Shown one piece after another: positions 33,656 through 41,578 of a stretch of 64,000 bases of DNA (position 1 is the stretch's first letter; each line of letters begins with the position of its first letter). Made by a program: the position numbers and the translations under genes. Location of the stretch: NCBI GenBank assembly GCA_024123955.1, contig CP099652.1:992001-1056000 (forward strand), in the 5' to 3' direction. Below the pieces are notes generated by a model, which did not search any database, had not been told where the DNA came from, and saw nothing but the letters and a program-made list of their open reading frames with translations. This DNA comes from Oxalobacteraceae bacterium OTU3CINTB1 (GTDB lineage Bacteria > Pseudomonadota > Gammaproteobacteria > Burkholderiales > Burkholderiaceae_D).

Positions 33656-35446
33656 ATGGGTCAATACGTCGCGCCAATCCGGGATATGCAATTCGTGCTG
33701 CACGAGCTGCTCAATGTGCAAGAAGAACTGAAGGCACTGCCGGACTACGCCGAAATCGATGCCGACATCATCAACCAGGTGCTGGAAGAAGGTGGCAAGT
33801 TCACGTCGGAAGTGCTGTTCCCGCTGAACCATTCGGGCGACCGCGAAGGCTGCAAGCACGACGCCGCGACCCACTCCGTGACGACGCCGAAAGGCTTCAA
33901 GGAAGCGTACAAGCAATACGTCGACGGCGGCTGGGCCGCGCTGGCGTGCGATCCTGAATACGGCGGCCAGGGCCTGCCGGTGCTGCTGAACAACTCGTTC
34001 TACGAAATGCTGAACTCGGCCAACCAGGCCTGGACCATGTACCCGGGCCTGTCGCACGGCGCCTACGAGTGCCTGAAGGAACACGGCACCGACGACCAAA
34101 AGAAAACCTACCTGCCGAAGCTGGTGTCGGGCGAGTGGACCGGCACCATGTGCCTGACCGAACCGCACTGCGGCACCGACCTGGGCCTGCTGCGCTCGAA
34201 GGCGCTGCCGCAGGCCGACGGTTCCTGGACCATCACCGGCAACAAGATCTTCATCTCGGCCGGCGAGCACGACATGGCTGAAAACATCCTGCACCTGGTG
34301 CTGGCCCGCGTGCCGGACGCGCCGGAAGGCTCGAAAGGCATCTCGCTGTTCCTGGTGCCGAAGTTCCTGCCGAAGGAAGACGGCTCGGTCGGCGAACGCA
34401 ATCCGATCACCTGTGGCGCCATCGAAGAAAAAATGGGCATCCACGGCAACTCGACCTGCCAGATGAACCTGGACGGCGCCAAGGGCTGGATCATCGGCCA
34501 GCCGAACAAGGGCCTCAACGCCATGTTCGTGTTCATGAACGCGGCCCGCCTGGGCGTGGGCATGCAGTCGCTGGGCCTGACCGAAGTGGCTTACCAGAAC
34601 GCGCTGATCTACGCCAAGGACCGCACGCAAATGCGCTCGCTGTCGGGCGTGAAGAATCCGGAACTGCCGGCCGACCGCATCATCGTGCACCCGGACGTGC
34701 GCCGTATGCTGCTGACCGGTAAGGCCTACGCCGAGGGCGCGCGCGCCTTCACTTCCTACGTCGCGCTGCAGATCGACCGCGAACTGCACCACCCGGACGA
34801 AGAAGTGCGCAAGGAAGCGGCCGACGAAGTCGCGCTGCTGACGCCGATCGTCAAGGCTTTCATCACCGACAACGCCTGGATCGCCACCTCGGAAGCGATG
34901 CAAGTGTTCGGCGGCCACGGCTACATCGCCGAATGGGGCATGGAGCAGTACGTGCGCGACGCCCGCATCAACCTGATCTACGAAGGCACCAACACCATCC
35001 AGTCGCTCGACCTGCTGGGTCGTAAGATCCTCGGCGACAACGGCGCCAAGCTGCGCAAGTTCGGCGAGAAGATCAAGGCGTTTGTCGAAGACAACGGCAC
35101 CGACGAAGCGATGAGCGAATTCATCACCCCGCTGGGCGACCTGGGCGACAAAGTCACCAAGCTGACCATGGAAATCGGCATGAAAGCCTTCCAGAATCCG
35201 GACGAAGTCGGCGCCGCCTGCGTACCGTACCTGCGGGTTGTCGGCCATATGGTATACAGCTACTTCTTCGCGCAGATGGCGAAGATCGCACTGGCCAAAG
35301 AGGACAGCGGCGACAATTTCTACAAAGCCAAGCTGGCGACCGCACGCTTCTACTTCGCCCGCCTGCAGCCTGAAACCGCGACCTTGATCCGCCAGGCACG
35401 TTCGGGTTCCGCCAACCTGATGGCACTCGACGCCGACCTGTTCTAA
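33656..35446 (+). CDS. Acyl-CoA dehydrogenase (long form with C-terminal extension)
   Basis: The protein has 596 residues, longer than the ~380-residue classical enzymes. It carries the acyl-CoA dehydrogenase blocks MCLTEPHCGTDLG (FAD/substrate loop), WTITGNKIFISAGEHDM and VFGGHGYIAEWGMEQYVRDARI. The catalytic glutamate is expected in LIYEGTNTIQSLDLLGRKIL. The extra C-terminal domain is the one seen in the FadE-like/AcdB subgroup of Proteobacteria. It performs the first step of beta-oxidation, passing electrons to ETF. AGGAG at 33642-33646 serves the start. The chain length of its substrate is not determined. Confidence 0.93.
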   Translation: MGQYVAPIRDMQFVLHELLNVQEELKALPDYAEIDADIINQVLEEGGKFTSEVLFPLNHSGDREGCKHDAATHSVTTPKGFKEAYKQYVDGGWAALACDPEYGGQGLPVLLNNSFYEMLNSANQAWTMYPGLSHGAYECLKEHGTDDQKKTYLPKLVSGEWTGTMCLTEPHCGTDLGLLRSKALPQADGSWTITGNKIFISAGEHDMAENILHLVLARVPDAPEGSKGISLFLVPKFLPKEDGSVGERNPITCGAIEEKMGIHGNSTCQMNLDGAKGWIIGQPNKGLNAMFVFMNAARLGVGMQSLGLTEVAYQNALIYAKDRTQMRSLSGVKNPELPADRIIVHPDVRRMLLTGKAYAEGARAFTSYVALQIDRELHHPDEEVRKEAADEVALLTPIVKAFITDNAWIATSEAMQVFGGHGYIAEWGMEQYVRDARINLIYEGTNTIQSLDLLGRKILGDNGAKLRKFGEKIKAFVEDNGTDEAMSEFITPLGDLGDKVTKLTMEIGMKAFQNPDEVGAACVPYLRVVGHMVYSYFFAQMAKIALAKEDSGDNFYKAKLATARFYFARLQPETATLIRQARSGSANLMALDADLF

Positions 35447-35464
35447 GAGACTAGAGGAAACGAC

Positions 35465-37864
35465 ATGACCAATTTCATCGTTAAAAAAGTAGCCGTGCTG
35501 GGCGCCGGCGTGATGGGCGCGCAAATCGCCGCCCACTGCGTCAACGCCAAAGTACCCGTCGTCCTGTTCGACCTGCCGGCCAAGGAAGGCCCGAAGAACG
35601 GCATCGTTCTGAAAGCCATCGAGAACCTGAAGAAACTGTCGCCGGCGCCGCTGGGCAACAAGGACCACGCCGCGCTGATCGAAGTGGCCAACTACGAGGA
35701 CGACCTGGCCAAGCTGGCCGAGTGCGACCTGATCATCGAAGCCATCGCCGAGCGCATGGACTGGAAGCACGACCTGTACAAGAAGGTCGCGCCGCACATC
35801 AGCGCCAATGCCATTTTCGCCTCGAACACCTCGGGCCTCTCGATCACCAAGTTGTCGGAAGGTTTCGACGCCGACCTGAAATCGCGCTACTGCGGCGTGC
35901 ACTTCTTCAACCCGCCGCGCTACATGCATCTGGTCGAGATCATCCCGACCGAAGCGACCAAGCCGGAAATCGCCGACCAGCTCGAAGGCTTCCTGACCAC
36001 CACGCTGGGCAAGGGCGTTGTGCGCGCGAAAGACACGCCTAATTTCATCGCCAACCGCGTTGGCGTGTTCGGCATCCTGGCGATCGTGCACGAAGCCGAG
36101 AAGTTCGGCCTGTCCGTCGACGTGGTCGACGACCTGACCGGCGCCAAGCTGGGCCGCGCCAAGTCGGGCACCTTCCGCACCGCCGACGTCGTCGGTCTGG
36201 ACACGATGGGCCATGTGATCAAAACCATGCAGGACAACCTGCCGAACGATCCCTTCGCCGCCGTCTACAAGACGCCGGAAGTGCTGGCCAAGCTGGTCGA
36301 GAAGGGTGCGCTGGGCCAGAAGTCCGGCGCCGGTTTCTATAAAAAGGTCGGCAAGGACATCCAGCGTCTGGATTTCGCCACCGGTGAATACGTCGCCGGC
36401 GGCGGCAAGGCCGCCGACATCATCGCCCGCATCTTGAAGGAAAAAGATCCGGTCAAGAAAATGAAAGCGCTGCGCGAATCGACCAACCCACAGGGCCAGT
36501 TCCTGTGGGCGATCTTCCGCGACGCCTTCCACTACATCGCCGTGCACCTCGACACCGTGGCCGACAACGCGCGCGACATCGACTTCGCCATGCGCTGGGG
36601 CTTCGGCTGGACCACCGGTCCGTTCGAGACGTGGCAGGCGGCAGGCTGGACGCAAGTCGCCCAATGGGTCAAGGAAGACATCGACGCCGGCAACGCGCTG
36701 TGCAACGCACCGCTGCCGGCTTGGGTGTTCGAAGGCCCGGTCGCTGAAAAAGGCGGCGTCCACACGCCGGAAGGTTCGTACTCGGCCGTCTCGAAATCGT
36801 TCGTGCCGCGCTCGACTTTGTCGGTCTACGACCGCCAGGTGTTCCGCGCGCCGGTGTTCGGTAGCGGCGAGATCGACGGCAAGAAAGCCGGCACCACCGT
36901 GCATGAAGACGACGACGTGCGCCTGTGGCACACCGGCGACGACGTGCTGATCATCTCGCTCAAAACCAAGATGCACGTGATCAGCCCTGGCGTCATCGCC
37001 GGCTACCGCAAGGCGTTGGCCGAAGCGGAGAAGAACTTCAAGGGCCTGGTCATCTGGAATTCGGACGCGGCCGAAGGCGGCGCGTTCTCGGCCGGCGCCG
37101 ACCTGCAATCGGCGTTGCCTGCGTTCATGCAGGGCGGCGCCAAAGCGGTCGACCCGATCATCAGCGAACTGCAAAACACCTTCATGGCGATGAAATACTC
37201 GAACGTGCCGGTGGTGGCCGCCGTGGCCGGGCTGGCGCTGGGCGGCGGTTGCGAAATGGCGCTGCACGCATCCAAGCGCGTGGCCTCGATCGAGTCGTAC
37301 ATCGGCCTGGTCGAAGTGGGCGTCGGCCTGATCCCGGCCGGCGGCGGCCTGAAGGAAGCGGCATTGCGCGCCTTCAAGGAAGCCAAGGGCAACGACATCC
37401 TGCAATTCCTGAAAACCGGCTTCACCAACGCGGCCACGGCCAACGTGTCGAAGTCTGCGCTGGAGGCGCAGGCGATGGGCTACCTGAAGGAAGACGACGT
37501 CATCGTCTTCAACCCGTACGAGCTGCTGCACGTGGCCAAGGTTGAAGCGCGCGCCATGTTCGACAAGGGTTATCGTCCGCCGTTGAAGACGCCGATCCAG
37601 GTCACCGGCCGCTACGGCTGGGGCACCATCAAGGCGCAACTGGTCAATATGCGCGACGGCGGCTTCATCTCCGCGCACGACTTCAAGCTGGGCGACATGA
37701 TCGCCGAGATCGTCTCCGGCGGCGACATCGACCAGGGTTCGTTCGTCAGCGAGCAGTGGATCCTCGACATGGAGCGTAAAGCCTTCCTGGAACTGCTGAA
37801 CCATCCGAAGACGCAAGAGCGGATCATGGGCATGATGCAAACCGGTAAGCCGGTCCGCAACTAA
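35465..37864 (+). CDS. 3-hydroxyacyl-CoA dehydrogenase/enoyl-CoA hydratase bifunctional protein
   Basis: The protein has 799 residues. The NAD-binding dehydrogenase half comes first (GAGVMG at residues 13-18, then the HFFNPPRYM active-site loop), followed by its C-terminal domain; a crotonase-type hydratase domain ends the protein (WNSDAAEGGAFSAGADL, GLALGGGCEMALHA). The order is dehydrogenase first, opposite to E. coli FadB, and matches the FadN/FadB2-type enzymes. It carries out the second and third steps of beta-oxidation. It lies 18 bp after the acyl-CoA dehydrogenase and 32 bp before the thiolase. I leave the symbol blank because fadB naming is ambiguous for this architecture. Confidence 0.94.
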   Translation: MTNFIVKKVAVLGAGVMGAQIAAHCVNAKVPVVLFDLPAKEGPKNGIVLKAIENLKKLSPAPLGNKDHAALIEVANYEDDLAKLAECDLIIEAIAERMDWKHDLYKKVAPHISANAIFASNTSGLSITKLSEGFDADLKSRYCGVHFFNPPRYMHLVEIIPTEATKPEIADQLEGFLTTTLGKGVVRAKDTPNFIANRVGVFGILAIVHEAEKFGLSVDVVDDLTGAKLGRAKSGTFRTADVVGLDTMGHVIKTMQDNLPNDPFAAVYKTPEVLAKLVEKGALGQKSGAGFYKKVGKDIQRLDFATGEYVAGGGKAADIIARILKEKDPVKKMKALRESTNPQGQFLWAIFRDAFHYIAVHLDTVADNARDIDFAMRWGFGWTTGPFETWQAAGWTQVAQWVKEDIDAGNALCNAPLPAWVFEGPVAEKGGVHTPEGSYSAVSKSFVPRSTLSVYDRQVFRAPVFGSGEIDGKKAGTTVHEDDDVRLWHTGDDVLIISLKTKMHVISPGVIAGYRKALAEAEKNFKGLVIWNSDAAEGGAFSAGADLQSALPAFMQGGAKAVDPIISELQNTFMAMKYSNVPVVAAVAGLALGGGCEMALHASKRVASIESYIGLVEVGVGLIPAGGGLKEAALRAFKEAKGNDILQFLKTGFTNAATANVSKSALEAQAMGYLKEDDVIVFNPYELLHVAKVEARAMFDKGYRPPLKTPIQVTGRYGWGTIKAQLVNMRDGGFISAHDFKLGDMIAEIVSGGDIDQGSFVSEQWILDMERKAFLELLNHPKTQERIMGMMQTGKPVRN

Positions 37865-37896
37865 GCCGCCGACCGATACTGAACAGGAAGAACATA

Positions 37897-39093
37897 ATGA
37901 GCAAACAAATTCAAGACGCATACATCGTCTCCGCCACCCGCACCCCGATCGGCAAGGCGCCGCGCGGCATGTTCAACAAGACCCGCCCGGACGACCTGCT
38001 GGTGCGCGTGCTGCAATCGGCGCTGGCGCAGGCGCCAGGCCTGGACCCGGCGCTGATCACCGACGCCATCATCGGCTGCTCGTTCCCGGAAGCGGAGCAG
38101 GGCTTCAACATCGCCCGTCAAGCGGTGCTGCTGGCCGGCCTGCCGAAGACCGTCGGCGGCGTCACCATCAACCGTTATTGCGCCTCGGGCATCACGGCGC
38201 TGGCCATGGCCGCCGACCGCATCCGCGTCGGTGAAGCCGACGCCATGATCGCCGGCGGCGTCGAATCGATGTCGATGGTGCCGATGATGGGCCACCACCC
38301 ATCGATGAACCTGAACATGTTCACCGACGAAAACGTCGGCATGGCTTACGGCATGGGTCTGACCGCCGAGAAAGTGGCGACGCAGTGGAAAGTGTCGCGC
38401 GAAGCGCAGGACGCATTCGCCGTCGAATCGCACCGCCGCGCCATCGCCGCGCAGCAGGCCGGTTTCTTCAAGGACGAGACCACGCCGGTCGAAATCATCA
38501 CCCGTACGCCGGACCTGAGCACCGGCGAGATCAAGGTCAAGACCCGCACCGTCGACACCGACGAAGGCGCCCGCGCCGACTCGACGATGGAATCGCTGGC
38601 CAAGCTGAAGCCCGTGTTTGCCGCCAAGGGTTCGGTCACCGCCGCCAACAGCTCACAGATGTCCGACGGCGCCGGCGCGCTGCTGGTCGTGTCGGAGAAA
38701 TTCCTGCGCGAGCACAACCTGACGCCGCTGGCCAAGTTCTCGTCGTTCGCCGTCAAGGGCGTGCCGCCGGAAATCATGGGCATCGGTCCGAAGTTCGCGA
38801 TTCCCGACGCCTGCAAGGCCGCCGGCATCACCCAGGACCAGCTGGACTGGATCGAGCTGAACGAAGCGTTCGCCGCGCAGGCGCTGGCCGTCATCGGCGA
38901 CCTGGGCCTGGATCCGGCGAAAGTGAACCCGATGGGCGGCGCGATCGCCCTGGGCCACCCGCTGGGCGCGACCGGCGCGATTCGCGCCGCGACCGTGGTG
39001 CACGCGCTGCGCCGTAACAACCTGAAGTACGGCATGGTGACGATGTGCGTCGGCGCCGGCATGGGCGCGGCCGGTATCATCGAACGCGTATAA
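37897..39093 (+). CDS. fadA: Acetyl-CoA acyltransferase (3-ketoacyl-CoA thiolase)
   Basis: The protein has 398 residues. The acyl-accepting cysteine is C95 in NRYCASG, the histidine H354 is in GHPLGATGA, and the second cysteine C384 is in CVGAGMGAAG. It releases acetyl-CoA in the last beta-oxidation step. The length and motifs equally fit degradative and biosynthetic thiolases; the operon (acyl-CoA dehydrogenase, hydroxyacyl dehydrogenase/hydratase) makes the degradative role the natural reading. Confidence 0.93.
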   Translation: MSKQIQDAYIVSATRTPIGKAPRGMFNKTRPDDLLVRVLQSALAQAPGLDPALITDAIIGCSFPEAEQGFNIARQAVLLAGLPKTVGGVTINRYCASGITALAMAADRIRVGEADAMIAGGVESMSMVPMMGHHPSMNLNMFTDENVGMAYGMGLTAEKVATQWKVSREAQDAFAVESHRRAIAAQQAGFFKDETTPVEIITRTPDLSTGEIKVKTRTVDTDEGARADSTMESLAKLKPVFAAKGSVTAANSSQMSDGAGALLVVSEKFLREHNLTPLAKFSSFAVKGVPPEIMGIGPKFAIPDACKAAGITQDQLDWIELNEAFAAQALAVIGDLGLDPAKVNPMGGAIALGHPLGATGAIRAATVVHALRRNNLKYGMVTMCVGAGMGAAGIIERV

Positions 39094-39115
39094 ATCTGAC
39101 CGGGTAATCAAAAAG

Positions 39116-39144
39116 AGGGCGCTGTCGGGCAACCACGGCGCCCT
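39116..39144 (+). terminator. Hairpin between fadA and the enoyl-CoA hydratase gene
   Basis: AGGGCGC (39116-39122) pairs with GCGCCCT (39138-39144) across a 15-base loop, followed by TGTCAT rather than a real T-run. It may attenuate the last gene of the operon. Confidence 0.45.
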
Positions 39145-39161
39145 TGTCATATGGAGATAGC

Positions 39162-39935
39162 ATGGATATTTTGAGCAGCAAGGAAAACGGCGTCCTGACC
39201 CTGGAATTCAACCGCCCGGAACGCAAGAACGCGATCACCGCCGCGATGTACCAGACCATGGCCGACGCCATCAACGCAGCGGAGCAGGACGCGGCCGTGC
39301 GCGCCATCCTGATCGTCGGCAAGCCGGAGATCTTCACTGCCGGCAATGACCTGGAAGACTTCATGAAAACGTCGCCGTCGACCGGCGCGCTCGAAGACCG
39401 TTCGGTGTACAAATTCATGATGGCATTGACCGGCACGACCAAGCCGGTGGTCGCCGCCGTGGCCGGCGCCGCCGTCGGCATCGGCACCACCTTGCTGATG
39501 CACTGCGACCTGGTCTACGCCGCCGACACGGCCAAGTTCTCGATGCCGTTCGCGCAGCTGGGGCTGTGCCCGGAGTTTGCCTCCAGCGTGCTGCTGACGC
39601 AAATCGCCGGCTATCCGCGCGCGGCCGAAAAGCTGATGCTGGGCGAAGCGTTCCTGGCGCAGGAGGCGATGGAAATGGGGCTGGTGTCGCGCGTGTTGCC
39701 GGCCGCCGAGTTGCTGGCGTTCGCGCAAGGGCAGGCGGCCAAGCTGGTAGCCTTGCCGGCCAGCTCGATCCGCGCCACCAAGCAACTCATGAAGGCCAGC
39801 CGCAACGCGCTCGTCAGCGAAACCATCACCGCCGAGAACAGGCTGTTCAGCGCGATGCTGACGGCGCCTGAGGCCAAGGAGGCGTTCACCGCGTTCTTCC
39901 AGAAGCGCAAGCCGGATTTCAGCCAGTTCGCTTGA
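39162..39935 (+). CDS. Enoyl-CoA hydratase/isomerase family protein
   Basis: The protein has 257 residues from the ATG at 39162, chosen because GGAG (39152-39155) precedes it; the frame opens at 39144. Crotonase features are FNRPERKNAIT, the oxyanion hole IFTAGNDLEDFM and VAAVAGAAVGIGTTLLMHCD. The second catalytic acid region reads FAQLGLCPEFASSVLL. It would provide an extra hydratase or isomerase, for example for unsaturated chains, for the beta-oxidation operon it ends. The substrate is unknown. Confidence 0.9.
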   Translation: MDILSSKENGVLTLEFNRPERKNAITAAMYQTMADAINAAEQDAAVRAILIVGKPEIFTAGNDLEDFMKTSPSTGALEDRSVYKFMMALTGTTKPVVAAVAGAAVGIGTTLLMHCDLVYAADTAKFSMPFAQLGLCPEFASSVLLTQIAGYPRAAEKLMLGEAFLAQEAMEMGLVSRVLPAAELLAFAQGQAAKLVALPASSIRATKQLMKASRNALVSETITAENRLFSAMLTAPEAKEAFTAFFQKRKPDFSQFA

Positions 39936-39981
39936 AGGTATATTGGTGCGGAGTAAGCTCGCTTTCTGAGGCGTGGTCACA

Positions 39982-40596
39982 TCAGGTCACACTGATACTA
40001 AAGCTGGTTATCGCCCGCACCAGCTCCGGTGCTTGAGCGAGCGGTATTGCAGGTCCAACCGGGATCAGCTTGCTTGCCGCCCTGTCAAAGAGGATCACAG
40101 CTTGTTCGTTCGGTAGATGGCGGGACACATAAATGAAGCCGTCAACGTTGAGAGGGTTGTCGAAGACAGCCTTCGCCCACGTTTGCGATATCTTGTAGCT
40201 GCTGGTGCCCGTCAGCGCGGCATGCCCGCCCATTTTTATCAGTAAGTGACCTGTCAAATCGAACAGGTTCAAATGTGCCGAAAAACGATGCACCCAGCGT
40301 CTGTCAATTTCTGACTTAGCGATGCCGAATTTACCTCTCCTTGGTACTGCGTCATGGAGCAGCGATTCCGCAAGTGCGACGTCAAAACTAAGGCCGAGAT
40401 AGCAACAAGAATATTCGGCTGCGCCACATGCGCAGCCTGGCGCATCGAAGCGGTTCGCGCCGCTTTTACCGAAGTAAGGTTCGCCGGTTTCAAAGCCCGA
40501 AATCCTCAACAACTCCGGTACTGGCAATGGCACTATTGCGATATCTGTGTTTGTTGAAAGAGATTTGTCAGGCTTTCTTAAACGAAGGGCACCCAA
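39982..40596 (-). CDS. RES-domain toxin (NAD-targeting toxin family)
   Basis: The protein has 204 residues. The RES-family blocks are PYFGKSGANRFDAPG (conserved Arg) and YLGLSFDVALAESLLHD (conserved Glu), with SSYKISQTWAKAV and DGFIYVSRH downstream. RES toxins of known systems deplete NAD+ by an ADP-ribosyltransferase-like fold. The start is a TTG at 40594-40596, immediately after the antitoxin stop; no ATG near the family start exists. It is the second gene of a minus-strand pair and looks intact. The local base composition appears less GC-rich than the flanking genes, as expected of an acquired module. Confidence 0.82.
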   Translation of the reverse strand: MGALRLRKPDKSLSTNTDIAIVPLPVPELLRISGFETGEPYFGKSGANRFDAPGCACGAAEYSCCYLGLSFDVALAESLLHDAVPRRGKFGIAKSEIDRRWVHRFSAHLNLFDLTGHLLIKMGGHAALTGTSSYKISQTWAKAVFDNPLNVDGFIYVSRHLPNEQAVILFDRAASKLIPVGPAIPLAQAPELVRAITSFSISVT

Positions 40597-41370
40597 TCAA
40601 GCCTCCAGAAACGCGGTCGCCGCAGCCAATACTTCGTCGTACCTTCCCTTTCGAAGCGCCTCTACAGGCGTTTTTTTTCCTAACGAGAGACGCGGATTCG
40701 TAAAGAATTGCCATTTGCTTGACCCCGCCAAATGACCGAGCGCTTTGCTCACAGCCTGGAGCTTGCGGCGATCTATGCTGGCGTCTGCAAAGAATGCTGG
40801 ATAGAGTTTTTTGCCGGACTCGCCATCCAGAGAGAACATCCGCATCTCGGCTACGGCTTTGTTAATCGCCTGTCGAGTCAAGCCCATTCGATCAGCCAGC
40901 GCGCCAGAGTCAATCAACTCTCCTTTCTCCTCTAGTTTGGATCTGTGTTCGAGTTCCTTTTTCGCAAACTGGTCAAGAAATTCCTCGTTTTCATTTCGAA
41001 TTGCGTCCTCGCTGGCTGGGGCATCGATTCCGGGGGCTTTCGAAATTACTTCAGTGGCGGACTGGTGTTGGAGGCGAGCGAAAATGTCAGCTACTTGTTC
41101 CCAACGCACATCAGGGGCACGCTGAAACTCCAGCAGTAGTGAATCCACTTTGGAAGCTTTTTCTTTTGGTTCACGATTGGGCGTGTCCTTGATATAAACC
41201 AAAAAGTAGCCATCGCCAAGATCGGCGCTCCCGCTGATGATCCCGCCAGTTGTGATTTGCTTTTCACTTTTTGGTTGCGCCGAAGTTGGCGCGTGATGGG
41301 TGCGTTTCGACTTCATGATGGGACGTGAGATTTTCGGGTCTCCCAGCTTTGCAGCTCCCTGTTTCGACAT
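40597..41370 (-). CDS. Xre/MbcA/ParS-type antitoxin with long N-terminal extension
   Basis: The protein has 257 residues, about 100 more than typical RES antitoxins. The C-terminal ~40 residues (WQFFTNPRLSLGKKTPVEAL then RKGRYDEVLAAATAF) match the DUF2384 toxin-binding domain. A helix-turn-helix-like stretch, DSGALADRMGLTRQAINKAV, precedes it. The first ~150 residues, including a Glu/Lys-rich segment, have no family I recognise. It directly precedes the RES gene and should neutralise it and repress the operon. A strong AGGAGGG ribosome-binding site and a near-consensus promoter precede it. Confidence 0.78.
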   Translation of the reverse strand: MSKQGAAKLGDPKISRPIMKSKRTHHAPTSAQPKSEKQITTGGIISGSADLGDGYFLVYIKDTPNREPKEKASKVDSLLLEFQRAPDVRWEQVADIFARLQHQSATEVISKAPGIDAPASEDAIRNENEEFLDQFAKKELEHRSKLEEKGELIDSGALADRMGLTRQAINKAVAEMRMFSLDGESGKKLYPAFFADASIDRRKLQAVSKALGHLAGSSKWQFFTNPRLSLGKKTPVEALRKGRYDEVLAAATAFLEA

Positions 41371-41396
41371 GACGCCCTCCTGTTCCTGGTTCCCTC

Positions 41397-41424
41397 ATTG
41401 TACTCCGCTACGACTTCGTGGCAA
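41397..41424 (-). promoter_or_regulatory. Promoter of the RES/Xre operon
   Basis: Read on the minus strand: -35 TTGCCA (41419-41424), 16-bp spacer, -10 TACAAT (41397-41402). Both hexamers match consensus at 5 of 6. It lies 27 bp upstream of the antitoxin start. Confidence 0.7.
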
Positions 41425-41448
41425 CCAAAACAACCAAAACAACGAAAG
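41422..41448. repeat. Three 9-bp direct repeats overlapping the toxin-antitoxin promoter
   Basis: CAACCAAAA occurs at 41422-41430 and 41431-41439, and CAACGAAAG at 41440-41448. The first copy overlaps the -35 of the RES/Xre promoter, so the array is a good candidate for the antitoxin's operator. Confidence 0.6.
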
Positions 41449-41510
41449 AGGTCAGCGGCATCAGGTCGAGCTGAGTCTGGTTACGCCGTGTCGCCGGGCC
41501 GCCCGTTCCG

Positions 41511-41539
41511 TTGACAATTTCATCGTCCTGTCATATTAA
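41511..41539 (+). promoter_or_regulatory. Promoter of the PhoD-family gene
   Basis: A consensus -35, TTGACA (41511-41516), 17-bp spacer, and -10 TATTAA (41534-41539, 4 of 6), about 40 bp before the start codon. A Shine-Dalgarno GGAG lies at 41570-41573. Confidence 0.7.
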
Positions 41540-41578
41540 AAACCTAAGCTTGTCCGCTCTTAAATGATCGGAGCAAGC

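Noticed and set aside
33632..37921. A 1429-codon open frame on the minus strand opposite the beta-oxidation genes
   Set aside because: It lies antisense to two clearly recognised enzymes, its translation is rich in His, Val, Arg and Gln typical of high-GC antisense frames, and no domain is recognisable.
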